From assembly GCA_933228895.1 (NCBI GenBank), contig OW121849.1:38658354-38722353 (forward strand): a stretch of 64,000 nucleotides of DNA. Reading direction: 5' to 3'. This document shows positions 25,240-38,169 of this stretch, piece by piece; position 1 is the first letter of the stretch; every line of letters begins with the position of its first letter. Origin of the DNA: Platycnemis pennipes. Lineage: Eukaryota > Arthropoda > Insecta > Odonata > Platycnemididae. Under the pieces are notes generated by a model, which saw only the letters and a program-made list of their open reading frames with translations, ran no database searches and was not told the origin of the DNA. Position numbers and translations under genes: made by a program.

Positions 25240-27090
25240 CATGTTTCCAACAGTATATTTCATGGCGTTTTGCACCTGTTTCAACCACGCATGTTTCTGT
25301 TTGATCACAGCATCCTATTTAACTGGTCATTTCTAGGACTTACCTTGAGAGTCTTTGCAATTCAAGAGCTAAAATATGGAGTATGAGGATACTCATGTGT
25401 CGTCTATGAATAGTATGCATTATAAAGGACTTCCAACTCTATGCTCGTTGTGTTCAATGCTGAGTAAAGAGTGTTGCTGAGGTAGGTGTGCTCGGAAAGA
25501 AATGAGAAAGAGGAGACATACGGAAAATGGAGGTTATGTGGAGAATTTTGCTGAGGAAATGTGGCAAGGAACGTGGTTGGAAGAGACGATAAGAGGCTAT
25601 GAGATTTTGATGGCCATGAAAGTACGGAGAATGGGGTATGAACAGCGAAGAGAGAGGAAGACAATATGCTCCCCAAATATTGCGGAGGCGGTATCATGAT
25701 GAGACGAGGAAAGGCAAGGGATTATCGTGGTTAAAACACAGTGGGTGAAGCAGAATTATATAACTCATCAAAGCATGCATCAAATTGCGGATGCCAAGGA
25801 TGATGCTGGCGAAGAATTGAAGGTTTTGAGTGCGCGAAAAATTTTACGCACGCCGCGAATGAAGTGTTCTCCGCGGGGAATTTCCCGCGAAAGCGACGTT
25901 CGCGGAGCGCTGTGTGTTTACGCCGATGTTTATCTTCATCTCCCTTGCCGCCGACGCTAGTCGGAGAAAATGAAAGAATCGTTTTGGTGAAATGAAAGCG
26001 TTAAAGCACGCCGCGGATGTGATGATATTGCAGCTGTGCTCTCCAGAAAGCGCCGCCATTGGATCCTTCCCGCCTACGTCCCTTTAAATCATTTGCTCTT
26101 CTCCTGCTTTAGAAATACGCCCACCCCCAAGTCATCCTCTCCCTCTCCCGCTCTCTCCGTCACCCTTCTTCGGAAGCTTATTTTCATTATCTTCAACCGC
26201 TTCGCCCGCCAACTCCTACCACGCATGCCCTCATCTCCATCGGCGCGTGAAACTTTCACTCCTCCCGACTCCTCATCCACCTTCCCTGCTCCGCTTCCTC
26301 GCTCCGCAGAAACAGCTATTTTGCAGCTACCGTTCATCCCCCATCGCCAACCCCCAGCGTCCCACAATAAAATAATACCCTCCCCATCCCACTTTCGGGT
26401 GTTAACCATTCCTTTCTGCTTCCCTCAACGTTCCCCGATCGCTCTCAAGTCTGCCGCTCATCCCGATTCTGTGGAACTCCATATTCTCCCTCCTCCTCTC
26501 TCTCAGAGTAGTAGCGCCGATGCAGCGGGTTTTCGCCCATGTTCATCTGCTCTTCGTTCCGCCTGGTGGATGAGATTTTCCGCAGAATAATGGTTGTGCT
26601 GCTCGTTGGTTTTTGCCCATTCAGAACCTTTTAAAGTCTGCTGAATATAAGGGAGTGCGTGGATGCCACGGTTAGGATTATTATATTTTGGCGTTTTTAC
26701 CTCATCATCGCTACCTACCGTCAGATTGGTTTTATTCAAGCATCCACTTCTTCTTCTATCGGCAAATCTCTTCGTATGAATATTCTCTTTCGTATTCGTA
26801 TTTTTTATTTCGTATTCGTATGAATATTCTCTTTTACATCTTTCAGCCACGAATTTTTCTTTCTCATCCCAAGTTTTCCTCCGCTATTCCTTCCACCTCT
26901 CTTCTCTCTGATCCTCTGTTTCCATGAGAATATTATATCCATAAATAAACACCGTTATCTTTCCCTTCTCTGCCTTCAGAATTGCCATGAAATTTCATTT
27001 ATCCTCCATAATTTAAATAACTTTATTCTAGACTCGGTCATTTTACCTTTGCATTTAATTTTTCATTGCACCGCTAATGCCATTCTTTTC
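25240..27090. other. Non-coding stretch with pyrimidine-rich island
   Basis: The + strand is C/T-rich at about 26050-26500. A 184-codon frame (26036-26590) tracks that composition. An earlier segment (25500-25700) is purine-rich with a 65-codon + frame that I cannot assign. A 44-bp-period minisatellite lies at 26773-26836 (listed separately). Confidence 0.4.
26773..26836. repeat. Short minisatellite, 44-bp period
   Basis: CGTATGAATATTCTCTTT occurs at 26773 and 26817, with CGTATTCGTAT strings between. About 1.5 copies are present. Confidence 0.7.
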
Positions 27091-27094
27091 TAAT

Positions 27095-27210
27095 ACTTAT
27101 TCCAACTCATTCTAGGCCTTCCTCCATATTCTTCCGTTCACTTTACCCTCGTTGACCGTATTCTTTAGGCCATCATGTCTCAAGATATGCCCGACAATGA
27201 TTTACGAATT
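27095..27210 (-). mobile_element. RTE retrotransposon fragment, post-RT region
   Basis: The - strand reads IVGHILRHDGLKNTVNEGKV followed by NGR. This is the C-terminal GHI-RHDG...EGKV-G segment shared with the fragments at 37180 and 31640. Only about 35 residues remain. Confidence 0.72.
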
Positions 27211-30200
27211 ATTTCCAAAACTTGAGAGTTTGTTAGTTACTTAGTATCATAAAATGTACTTAAAGGTATTTGAAGTTTTCATTCAAACTTTTAGCAGCGG
27301 ATTCGAATTTCTTAGGATCTCGCAAGTCAAAGGGAAAATTTATGCTCGTCATTTCCCTGGTGATGAGTTCGATTCTTGTTTGAAAGTTGGTTATTTACTT
27401 CCAAGGAAATTTACAAGTAAGTTAATTTTCTATTGCTAGTCGCGCACCACAGGTTAAGTATGTGTACAGATCAATCCAAGTGTATTGAGGGAATATTGGA
27501 AATTTCTTACACGTGGCCATTGAATGTGCTCCTTAATTTACGATTATATTTCAATGATTAATGTCTGCGCCGCTAATTTCTTTTCTTTTGCTATGCTGTA
27601 GTAACCTCCGATCGAGAACAGTTGCAATGCATGCGTAATAGATTTAAAAAAAATGATGTGCACGGGGAATGATACATTGAGGATGGTCAGTATTTTACTT
27701 ATAAAATTTTTAAGCAATGTTTACCCTTCGCATTAACTTTACGTCCATTGTCGGGACACCGTCGAGAGAATAATTCAGGACTTCCAAAGTATCCGGCGAC
27801 GCTGCATTGGGGGGAGTCCAACCAGCACATACCCCTGGACCATACCCTGCAGCGTTTCCCCCAACTCTTTCACTTGGTTTTTCCTCCCCCAACCTCTACG
27901 TGGGTCAACGGTACCCTCTCTCTCTCCCCCTCCATTCATTACCTCCCCGGACTCTTCATCGTTTTCCGTTTTTGCGTTCTGGGTGCGCGTGTGGAAGTTT
28001 CGCGTGCGGTGTGCTGGGGAAGGGTTTCAGCTGCCGCAGCTTGCCGCTGTTTTCGGTATCCGCAGGGAAGGCGGAGTGTGGGCGAGGGTTCGGTACTGAC
28101 CCTTCCTCCCCACTCCCTCCCATTCTCCCTGTCTCCGTCAACCCTTCCCCCTTCGTCTCGTGCGTGCGTGTGGTCGGGAACTGTAGGGCGCTGCGTGTGC
28201 GTGTGTGCATGGATGGGGTGGGAGGAGGGAAGCGGGCCGTGAGATGGGGAATAAGCGGTGCCCGGGGGAACTGTGATTAATCATTGCGCGTGGGGGAGGG
28301 CTGGGGAGGACGTTGCTTGGGGGAAAGGCCGGAGGGGACCAAGTTGAAATCTGGTGGCGTGAGCTATCGATCATGTTCACGTCATGAAGTCCGCGGCTAT
28401 CACTGCGAGGAGGAGGCCCTCGTTAGAGCTTGTCCCCCATCGCCCAGCGAAGCGCAGCCGACGAAGGAACGGTGCGGGCCAATCCGCCGCGGGTCGTCGG
28501 GAACGGGCCGACTTTCCGTCGCACAAGGGGCTCCGAATTGAAGTCGAACACGGAGTCAGGCTTATCAACTCAAATTTTGCGTCTTTCATGACGTGTGGTC
28601 ATCTTTGGACTCAAATAACTGTTTTTGCCACATGAAAATATTTAAAAAAGGTCAAGAGTTCTGATTTCCACCTTAAAAATGAACTTCAAAATGTAATTTT
28701 TGCGCAGAAAATTCTTTCTCCCTAAGTATAGCTGTCACGTTAATTTTTCTCACATTAATAATCGAAGTCATTTACAATCTTTGCTCTGCCATCTGCCATA
28801 CGTACTGTTGAGTGAGTTGATGCGAGGAACATAGCTTAGTAGTTGTTTTAGTTAACTAAAATTACTTTTGGGCATATCAGCCCGATCGTTTAGATGTTGG
28901 TTTTTTAAATATTTTACTGATTTGATATTTTCTTAGGTACCGTAAAATAATCAGCGAATCATCTCCTCTGGCGCACTTTCGCAGGTGCAAAGTTTCTCTA
29001 ATTACTGGGAATAGCTGTTAGAATGTCATTGTTGATATTGATTTCTTTGATTGTTATGTCCTGAACAACTATTTATACTAGTATTGAACGATAATTAATG
29101 CTTACTATGTTTTTGACATTTGTCCACCAAACTTTTTCATTTTAATTTGTTTTTTTCCAAAATGCTATCAATTCTATTTGTTAATCTTTTGCTTAAGAGT
29201 CATTGGGGTCGATTTTGGTATTTATTGGGTCCTTCACATTACTCCCATTCTGTTAGCATGGACATAAAAACTGTTATACCTACCACTATTAAAAATGATT
29301 GCTGCGGTTTTGACAGTGAGCCAGTTAGAAAGAGCGTGCAATGGTCTTTGTATCCCCTTCCGTTTCCGAGTCATCGAAATCTGAACTAGAGTCAAGCCAC
29401 GCGCTAATGGTTTCTTGGCGGAGTCCATCGTGACGTACTCCCCGGTTGCTTCGCTACGGTCCGGTGCAGTTGAAAAACACAGTTCCCCTCGTCTCCGATA
29501 CGCTCCTCGTGGTCGTGGAAAATGGAGGAGGGATCCCTAAACCCCCTTCCTCCCTTGTTACCCCATCAGCACACAAATAGCCCGCTAACCCTCCCTCCCC
29601 TCCCCCGAATACCACGGAACGCACTTTTCTCGACCATCATCCCCTAACGTGCGCCCTTTCCTCCGCATCTGCCCCCTCACCAACCCCTTTTGTCCTCTTC
29701 CCTCCCCATCCCAAGTCTCCGTCCTACACGTCCTCGCCAGGCTCTCCCACCAACCCACCCCCATGCACTCATTTCAAACTGCCCCACCCTTAACTGACCC
29801 CTAATCCCTCGCTCCTCGAGTCTGCCCCCGCGTTTAACTCTACATTTTTATCACATTGTTTCCCCTCTTCATTGGCCTCTCTATTTACAGATTTTTGCAG
29901 TTTTTTAGTCTTTTTCTCACCGCATTGGCATTTTCATAGTGTTTTTAGTTCAATTACAGTCCTAATTTTTTTCTATGACTTGTCTCTTCTTGAATAAAAC
30001 AGGGTGTTGAAAAAGGGAACAAACTATGCAAATTTCAGAGAAACTTTTTCTCTAAAAATTTTGCAAATCTACCCCTAAGACCGTACGATTTCTTCAAACG
30101 GGATGTGTCGTTAACATGGTTGATTATGGTTCATTATTAACTGAGAATTAAACAGATTCGTATGTTTTAAAGTCAACTTCTTCATGAATCCTTTTGCCAC

Positions 30201-31635
30201 AGCTTTTCATGTGGTTTCTTGTGCGTATATAGGACCCAATTCTGAGTATTCATTCCACCAATATGCACTAAATGTGACATTTTCACATGGAGAATTTTGT
30301 TATTTTGCTGGAATATGGTCATTATGTTGGGAAATTTTGTCTCCTTTTCTCTGTTTGGCTCTAGGGACCCTCTAGGGAGTGTACCTGTTTTAATGCAAAT
30401 AATGTATCTTGTCATATCGTTGCAATATCACTTCGATCAACCGTTATATTGTACCCATTAAGCTACCTCTAGTTTTTAGAATAATATGAAGAGTTTTTAT
30501 GCTAAATATTTTTTCTTCTCGTATTTAGTTCGGAATGATTTTCGAATTCGTGTGTTGCTATGTAAACTAAGCATATCCCTGGAATCGAGTCAAAGCTTTT
30601 AGGGTGCATTTCCCCCTTCTACCCCCTTTGTCCTGACCATCCTTTTCGCAGCCAGCTCTGCGAACAGTCTTTCCTTCCGCCACCTGGGTGATGACGTAAC
30701 TCCACTTCCGGTATCCCCCCCACCTAATCTCTTCATTGGCCTCCGCCAGCCGTCCATATTGTTGCGCTCCACCGACCCCCGGATGATCCGACTCCGCCGA
30801 TGCCCCCTTCACCATTAAGTCTCTCTTCATTATCGACTCCCCGTCCTCCACTCTCCCATCGCCATCTTTTCACAACCCTCCACCCTTCCTGACGAAAAAA
30901 ATCCCTCTTAATGTTTTTCCACCCCCGCTTTCCAGTTCCCACTCCCAGCACGCAAATCCCTTCCCTCCTTTCCCAACAGCACCCAACGGATTCTCAAATC
31001 GTCGGCCGCTTCCATCCGAAGTCCTTTTTTTTGTTTGCTCTTTTGTGTTTATTTATTTTTTTGTTAAAAAATTTCATGTCATTATTTTTTCATTCCACCG
31101 TTCTCCCCCTCCCTCGGACACACCTCCCGTCCGTCGGGCCCCCATCGGAATGGAAAAGGCAAACTGAGCGACGGGAACTGCAAATCCTCGACTCCCCTCT
31201 CCAACAGGGAATCACCCTTGCGGGGGAGTGGGGCGTGGATGGGCCCTTCGTTGCTCTCGACCCTCCGCTACGCGCCATCCGTCGCTGTGAGAGTGGCGAA
31301 AGGGGTTTGTGCGTGAGTGTATGTGTGACATACGAGAGCAACGTGTCCACACCCTATCCCACGTTCTGTGATTTGTTCCCTTTCGATCAAGTTCCTTCCG
31401 CGAAGAATGCAATTTAGCAAGGTTTTTTCCTCTCTTTTCATCATCGTCATGAATCGATTTGAAGATGACCAGCACTGCGCACGAGAATACGTCGAGCTAG
31501 TTTCTGCACGTTAATTCAACACTCACTTATTTTCTATCGCTCATTTGGCTCAGATTCTTCCCCAATTTTTTACAACAAATCCCTCAAAATATTTCATAAG
31601 GTTGTAAGAATAGCGTTTACAAAGGTTGTTTTACC
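27211..31635. other. Non-coding stretch with three pyrimidine-rich islands
   Basis: C+T-rich + strand blocks lie at about 27840-28160, 29480-29840 and 30600-31260. A G/T-rich segment with GTGTGCGTGTG-type repeats lies at about 28160-28260, and 28380-28570 is GC- and CpG-rich with short overlapping frames. Frames of up to 168 codons (30911-31417) follow base composition. No exon, RNA gene or transposon end is convincing. Confidence 0.42.
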
Positions 31636-31639
31636 GAAG

Positions 31640-31945
31640 TAACAAATGTAGAAGTCCTAAGTATATTGAGAAAATGAGAGGTATTGCAAACTTAAAAAGG
31701 AGACGGGAAAACACAATTTGCTTTGTTGGCTTGGAACTGGAAAGTCTTATAAGGGCAGCAGTTGAGGTAAAAGTCAACGGAAAGAATAGTAAAGGAAGTT
31801 TGTGTAGGAGAAACATGTTGGAAGAGGCAAGGAATGTGATGAAAAAGATTTATACATATGCGTGTAGGGGTTACCCTACTAGAAAATTGATTGGACAGCG
31901 GCGGCAAACCAATATTAGGATAACTAGTGATGATTATGTTGCTAG
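31640..31945 (+). mobile_element. RTE retrotransposon fragment, 3' end
   Basis: The + strand frame at 31626-31964 contains NLKRRRENTICFVGLELESL and AAVEVKVNGKNSKGS. These are degenerate forms of the LKRRRDNLIG...RHDG and EGKVNGKNGKG segment seen at 37204-37538. The following RRQTNIRITSDD matches the RQTNPRIIDDD end of that copy. The frame looks long only because the copy kept its reading frame; it is not a host gene. Confidence 0.72.
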
Positions 31946-31949
31946 TGCT

Positions 31950-32540
31950 GGTATATTTAGTTAAATTACTAGGAATAGAAGCAAAACCTTCCATATAACA
32001 ATAGTGTCCAGTTTTAATCGACAAATTATTCGCCGTATGCACTGATTCACAAAGTTACACAATTCTTCCACGCTTCTAAGCTTGCATGTTCCCAGTTTCA
32101 TGCCTTTAATCCGATCGGCTCTCTTTCATACTGCAACATAAATGTATAAAATATTCCACCGGCAGGTAACAATACCCATAAATGTCGTTAGTTCCGAGAG
32201 ATATGATGCAGTGGGTTCCTTATTTCGATCACTTTGCGTAATTGAAATTATCCTCGCAAACACTTTCTCCCAAGATGGCCAGATTAATCCCTTCGAGTGT
32301 AATTTTTGATGGAATGCAATGTTTTACGATAACTAGCTCCAATGGATCCTCATTTTTTCCGCCCATTCTACATTTTACCTGCAATCATAATTCTGGATAT
32401 TATTTTGATCTAGCACATTATCCTGGCATTCCCAGAAGTTTGTGGTTCTATTCCTAGTTCCAGAAAGAATTTTTCCTTGTGACCCTTCGCGCATGCAAAA
32501 TAGTACGTTGAAAGTCGTAATAATAATCTCATACGACCAA
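31950..32540. other. Non-coding stretch
   Basis: No recognisable feature. It lies between oppositely oriented RTE fragments. Confidence 0.4.
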
Positions 32541-32544
32541 ATCA

Positions 32545-32660
32545 ATCATCATCTTTGGTCATAAATCCTAAGAATGGTTTGACGCAGTCCTCCACTCGAT
32601 TTTCTAATTGCCAACCTCTTCATATTAGCGTAATTCTTCTCCAAATCAGTATTTTTTTCC
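32545..32660 (-). mobile_element. RTE retrotransposon 3'-terminal fragment
   Basis: The + strand begins CATCATCTTTGGTCATAAAT and continues AATGGTTTGACGCAGTCCTC, the same 3' terminus as the copies at 37180 and 62617. The - strand reads GEELR, then (after a stop) YEEVGN, then EWRTASNHS. Only the last roughly 35 residues and the short 3' tail remain. Confidence 0.7.
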
Positions 32661-35600
32661 AAACACATATCCGGAACGTGCGCGATCGTGCTGCCGTAAT
32701 GTTATTAACTGCGGCTTGGAGAATTTGACACCAATTCGTATACTTTCCAAAGCTACAAATCACCATTGGCAAAACAAATCATTAGAACGCTTACTATGAG
32801 CTTGGCGATTGGCAGAGGAGCTTCCGTTCATGATGGTAGTGATAACGCGAGAAGAGAAACCATGATCCGAGTTGCATGAATTACATTTTGGTATGGACTA
32901 TATTATCGTGTGGGGGGCATATACGATATCACTAGTGGTACTCAACCTCTCCTAAAATTATCGACGTATCGCCGCCACGTCGATAATTTTTTCGCATCGG
33001 CTGATCGATATCGAGAATTTAGTGGCGCGCGGCCCTAAGTGAGACAACCACTTTCGGCACGTTTTAGAGCCCCCGACCAAAGTTGGCCGCATTTCCACCT
33101 CGGCCTCCCTATAGAAAAACTCCCCATTGCGTATTTCTCCGGGCGTATTTTATGGCCCGATGCATCGTTGTTATCCTCGCTCGTTTCCATGGCAACCCTC
33201 CATTCCGTCCTTGCACTTCGAGAATAAGCTGGTGGAGGAAGTTTTGGCGCCGTATCGCCTCGGAACATCTCGGTCGTCGGCGATTTAATGAATGCGAAAT
33301 TAGGTCCCATCTGATGGACACTCAGGAGTTTGAGATTCATTTCCTTTTCAAGCAATGCCTTCCCACCACGAACAAGTATTTCTGGGTCTGCCGCGAAACG
33401 GAAAAACATGATGGCTTATTTGTAAGGTTGGAGGCGAAAGCAAATAATTTCACGCGGATAAGTGAGTGGATTTTACAATGGTATGTGTCATTTCTGATTT
33501 TGCTCCCCTTATTCTCTAGTGAAATACCGATATGTAATCTATTCGTACGTACACCTTACGACCTTAACCATGTGTACAAGTTTATCATACCATGAGTACC
33601 ATGTATGGGGTCCTTCTTGAATCCTTCGTTTATAATGGCTAATCTCTCATTATGCTAATTGAAGAGAGCATGTCCCAAACGTGGAAAAGATAGAAATATA
33701 ATTTATATTATAAAGTAGTCTTGTTGTTCTTATCCAGAGGATACACTCTTGAGTATTGGACTACATTAATGGTAGTATATGTTCAGATTATTTCCCTGTA
33801 ATATTAGAAGAGGTTACTTTAAGTCACTCATAATCTCCTCCTTCCATGGCCCTAGACTCCTCACCAGTTTTTACTCTTAAAAGTGAGAATCCCTGGACTG
33901 ACCAGGACATTAATTCATATTTGTTCACTAATTTTTCTATTCCTGTTCATTTTTTTCAATCCTGATCAATTTTTATTCATGTTTGACTGTAGTTCAGCTT
34001 CCTTAAAAACTGTTTTTCAGGTTTGGCTGATAAATTTTGGGATAAGTAAAGTTCTAAGAAAACATAAATTAAAAATAATTAAAAAATAAATAAATGGTCA
34101 TGAACGGAGAAATTTTTTTTGTGAATACCCCAAAGGAAACCCAGTCTCTCGTTTGCACCTGCACAATAGATAAAGCATTAGGAATCTATATTTTGGTTTT
34201 CGGCTAGCCTACGCCTTGTTTCACGTTGGTTTCTGGTTTTGGTTCTGCTCCACTTCGACCAAAATGATCGTTTTTTTTGGCTGGCTCGGTTTTTCGTTTT
34301 TATTTTTTTGTTTGGGTCGATGGCCCAGAATTCCTGAGCTGAGGAAACTGAAGAAGTGAATGAATGTGCACGACGTGTTATTTAATGCACCTCGTTTCAG
34401 AGTTGAAATTCGTCAAGCAGGAACTGCGGTGGGGGTGAAAGCTCTATGAGGGGTGTGCACCCTCTTGAGTTCCGCATCGTTTTTATCCCCTCCCGATCCA
34501 CCCTTATCCACGGAAAGGACCAGCCACCGCAAGGGTCCTTCCATCCCCAATTTTCCGCACCTAAACCTCGCCGCCGCTTCCGATTTTGAAACTCCATTCA
34601 ACCGGCCCATGGTTAACGAAGGCTCTTTTTATGAAGGATTTGATGAAGCGTCGAAATTATATTCGCCGTAAATCCTCCTTCCTGCGATCTTTTTTTCCGC
34701 TTCGTCCCTTCACCTTGTTTCCATCGTCTCCGTTATGTTATCTTGGAACGGAAGGAGCGGCGCTCACCTTTTTAAGAAAACCAGAAGCAGCGAAATGGCT
34801 GTGGGTGGTTTTCGCCTGAAGTGTAAATTTTCTCATCTTGGAGCTCATTCGGGAGAAGATTTATTGCGAGGAAAATTAAATGGTGTTTCAACAGCCAAAG
34901 TTTTTCTTTCATTTTTTTTAATGGTTGTGTACCATATCCGTCTTTTGATTGCAGAGACATAATGGCACTATCAGATTTCTTTAATATTGACGTCGGACTT
35001 TATGGTCTGGTCATTCAGTATCATGCCGGCCTGATGAACCGTGTGTCAGATGCGAATCACGCCTCTAGCATGTGTGCGCTGCACGTCTTAGGATTTGTCT
35101 TAGAAATATGATAAGCATTACAAACCCTGCCAATGGAGCACCTGAAACCCTAATACTACAACCAATATTTTGGTAATTGCTAGGTGATACTATTTTTTTG
35201 TTTACTTAATAACCGTCTACTCTTTAAAATCTTTGTGAGAAAGGATAAAACGTTTTCTCTCTGATTTTAAGTGTGGGTGTTATCTTCAAAATATGACCAT
35301 GAGCATAGATAAAAAGATTCATTATTTAACTATAACCACAACCCTTATGCAACGCTTACTAAAATATGTTTTTTCTTTTCGTTGACGAGGGTGAAAAGCA
35401 AAAATTGAGGAATGATTTCCTTGAAAGCAGGTTGTATATGTGAACCTTTCTATGCATAGGAATTCTTAAAGTTCGAATCCTACAATAAAGAAGATGATAT
35501 TAATTTAAAATGTGCATGTACATTGTTGCAGCATTAATTTTGTACAGTGGGTATTATTCCCAAGCTGTTGCATATTCGTAGGATCATATTTTTATTATAA

Positions 35601-37037
35601 TTTATTTAATTATGTCTGAGCTCTATTTCCTGATAAACTTCCGCGTCTTAAGTGTAAGGTGATACCCATCATGTCGTTTTTGCAACTCCGCAAAATTTTC
35701 ACACGATTTTTTACGCGTGTAGTTTCGTTTACCTTCATTGCCATGGCTATCAGAAATCAAGTGGTGAGCTGCAAATGTTCTCCCGCCAAGAAAGTATTGG
35801 ATTGGACCCAGTGCTCACAACTGCCCATCGGATGGGTGAGCATCGTAAACGTCGTTGTGAGGCGTTTTTCTGGTCGAGGGCCAAATTGGTACTTTGACAG
35901 GCGTGGCGTTTAGTTTACTACTCAAGATAGCCCTGCCATTTGGGAAAGTGCCCCATCGTCGTTGCTGTTACCTCTTATCTATGGCGCGGACTTGAGATAT
36001 ACCGGTGATTGTACGAAAGCGACGAAGACCTATGGAACCGGGGAGGCGCAAGCGCTCTCAAATGAAATGAGCCGCGGGCATAAGATTCGCTGGAATAGAT
36101 TGGATGGGAGAGTGTGGAGATTTATTGCGTCAACACCCTCTTAATCACCCGAGCAGTGCAAGTTCTAAATCAAGAGTCTTCGAGAGAAGTTAAGATAGTG
36201 CCGGTTGAGGGAGGAGGGCTCTGAATTAAGACCTGGACGGAGATTTGAACGATATGAAACTAAAACTGGCACAAAAACGATATCTGGAAAGGAGGGAAAG
36301 AAGGAATTCCCGGTGCGTTTGAGTATTGGTTACCTTGTCCTCTACAAGAGTTTGGCCGGGAATTATAAATTAGGACGCAAATTACCCTCGCGGAAGAGGA
36401 ACAGGGACAGAGGTCGCATGTTTATTGCCCAAAATTTGAGACGTGGGCGGCGTTGAATGCTGTTATCAGCGGCCATTTATTCGGAATTAAAAACTTTACC
36501 GATGTTTCAGTCGTTAAATAGCTTTTCGGGGCTCGTGTAACTCGTTTCCTCCATTGATTTTCTCTCTCAACCCCGACTTTACGGTCCAATTTTGCTGAGG
36601 ATTTTCGTACTGCTCCATCTCATCTCATGTTTCATCGAGTTTTATGTTAGTTCTATTTTGATCATTCAATTTCTAAAGCAAGAAAAAAATATTTCAGATA
36701 CAGTGTGCATGGTTTCATGCTTGAAAACCATATGAATTGAGTAAATAAAACCCTTTTCAATGATGCAATGGTTTGAAGTTGTTCTCGTGTTCTCAAAGAT
36801 TCAGCATCGTTTTTTTTTATAAATAATTATATGTCACTGTCCCTTTGTTGGTAGATTTATGCATGTTTATTATTACTGAATTACAACGTTTAATGCCTTT
36901 ACAGTCAAATTTTAAATCTTGTATTGGAATGAAATGATGGCAGTCACCTCGAGCACTCCCAGGTCAGTATTGCTCCATTGTGGTTATCTAAAACTTGCTG
37001 GGGATACTCCCACCTTTCACCTGAGTGATGTATTCAA
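32661..37037. other. Non-coding stretch
   Basis: A perfect hairpin at 32954-32990 is listed separately. Segments at 33000-33420, 34390-34860 and 35640-36480 are GC-richer and carry overlapping frames. The longest is 170 codons (33083-33595, +), with no recognisable motif. T-rich low complexity occurs at 34190-34320. I cannot support a gene. Confidence 0.4.
32954..32990. repeat. Perfect 14-bp hairpin followed by T-run
   Basis: AAAATTATCGACGT (32954-32967) pairs exactly with ACGTCGATAATTTT (32977-32990) around a 9-base loop. A Rho-independent terminator is not expected in this nuclear context. It is more likely a foldback remnant. Confidence 0.78.
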
Positions 37038-38028
37038 CTTAAGATGGCTGGAGTGGTAATCTTAGGTCATTAAGTGTACATTGTAATACTTTTCCAAGCA
37101 CGCCGAAAATACAAGGAGCACATCTTATTTTAGTTCAGCTAGAATTACGGTACCGTACATGCCATTATGATAATTAAATCATCACCATCATCGGTCAATA
37201 ATCCTAGGATTGGTTTGACGCAGCCCTCCACTCGATCCTTCTAACCTCTTCATATTGTCGTAACTCCTCTCTTTTATATCCTTCACAACCTGTTCTACAT
37301 ATCTCATATGAGGCCTGCCTTTTCCATTCTTCCCGTTCACTTTTCCCTAGACGACTGTCTTCATCACGCCATCGTGTCTTATGTGAATAGGACCGATTAA
37401 GTTGTCCCGTCTTCTTTTTAGGGTTTTCAGTTGGTATGTGTTTTCTCCCACTCTTGTTAAGACTTCTTCGTTTGTCACTCGGTCGTTTAATTTTATCTCC
37501 ATCATTATTCGGTAGTACCACATTTCAAATGCTTCCATCCTTTATCTCTACTGCTACGCTGCCGTATAGCATCATCATCGTATATCAAGTTACAATTATA
37601 TAAAATTTTAAAAATTACTAAACATTTTAAAAATGTATTTTGGCCTTATTTCAAGCATTTTGTTACTATGCAGTAGTTACAATTGCTAGTTTTGGCGCGA
37701 TATTCAAAATCAAGGTGAAAATTATATTTTAATATACTTTTTGTATCTTTGAGTCCGTGCGAAACCGTGATATTTTTAGTAGGTAGTGATAATAATACGC
37801 TATTTATTATTTTACGTTTAAAAGAAAATCATATAGTTACTATCGAATTGTAACGAAGTTTGTCTCATGGACCATAGTGATACGTGTTAAAAAACCGTCG
37901 AACTAAAATATCATTAAATCGATAAAATGCAGTTCTTTGCACTTTTACCCATAGCTATCGCTAACATGACTCATGTAAAATTTCACACAAATCTGTGTTT
38001 AGACCAAAATCACTCCAGCTACCTTAAG
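37038..38028. mobile_element. Possible DNA element bounded by CTTAAG inverted termini
   Basis: The left end, CTTAAGATGGCTGGAGTGGT (37038-37057), is matched in reverse complement by the right end, CACTCCAGCTACCTTAAG (38011-38028), about 20 bp with three or four mismatches. The enclosed roughly 990 bp includes an RTE fragment at 37180-37575, which would be nested. I see no clear target-site duplication. A third, solo copy of the motif at 47935-47953 shares extra bases beyond CTTAAG with the right end, so the true boundary is uncertain. Confidence 0.38.
37180..37575 (-). mobile_element. RTE retrotransposon 3' fragment
   Basis: The best-preserved fragment of the main RTE family in the window. 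In - strand frames it reads EAFEMWYYRIMMEIKLNDRV, then TNEEVLTRVGENTYQLKTLK, RRRDNLIG, RHDGVMKTVV, GKVNGKNGKG and EWRAASNQS. It ends at a 3' tail that appears on the + strand as ATCATCACCATCATCGG. One frameshift separates the two halves. This is the post-reverse-transcriptase C-terminus; the catalytic domains are absent, consistent with 5' truncation. Confidence 0.88.
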
Positions 38029-38031
38029 CTT

Positions 38032-38168
38032 AAGAGTAAGTTTCTTTTGTATTCACGAATCGTCAATTATGACGTCAATTCCTGGACCGTTAAAAGCAAC
38101 AATTAGTTTATTTTGGTGTCACAAATCGTCAATTATGGCATTTATTCGGGGACTTTTAAGAACTATTT
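38032..38168. repeat. Diverged 66-bp tandem duplication
   Basis: CGTCAATTATG occurs at 38061 and 38127. The flanking bases (…TTTCTTTTGTATTCACGAAT… versus …TTTATTTTGGTGTCACAAAT…) and the following GGACCGTTAAAAGCAA / GGACTTTTAAGAACTA also align. Two copies, moderately diverged. Confidence 0.7.
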
Positions 38169-38169
38169 T

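Noticed and set aside
31626..31964. A 112-codon frame as a small host gene
   Set aside because: Its KRRRENTI...VEVKVNGKNSKG segment aligns with the RTE C-terminus at 37.2-37.5 kb, so it is a retrotransposon remnant.
32954..32990. Intrinsic transcription terminator
   Set aside because: The hairpin-plus-T form fits, but this is a eukaryotic region with no gene ending there.
35020..35060. A second CTGATGA with a nearby GAA
   Set aside because: The required GAAA is GAATC and stem II does not pair, so it is not a hammerhead core.
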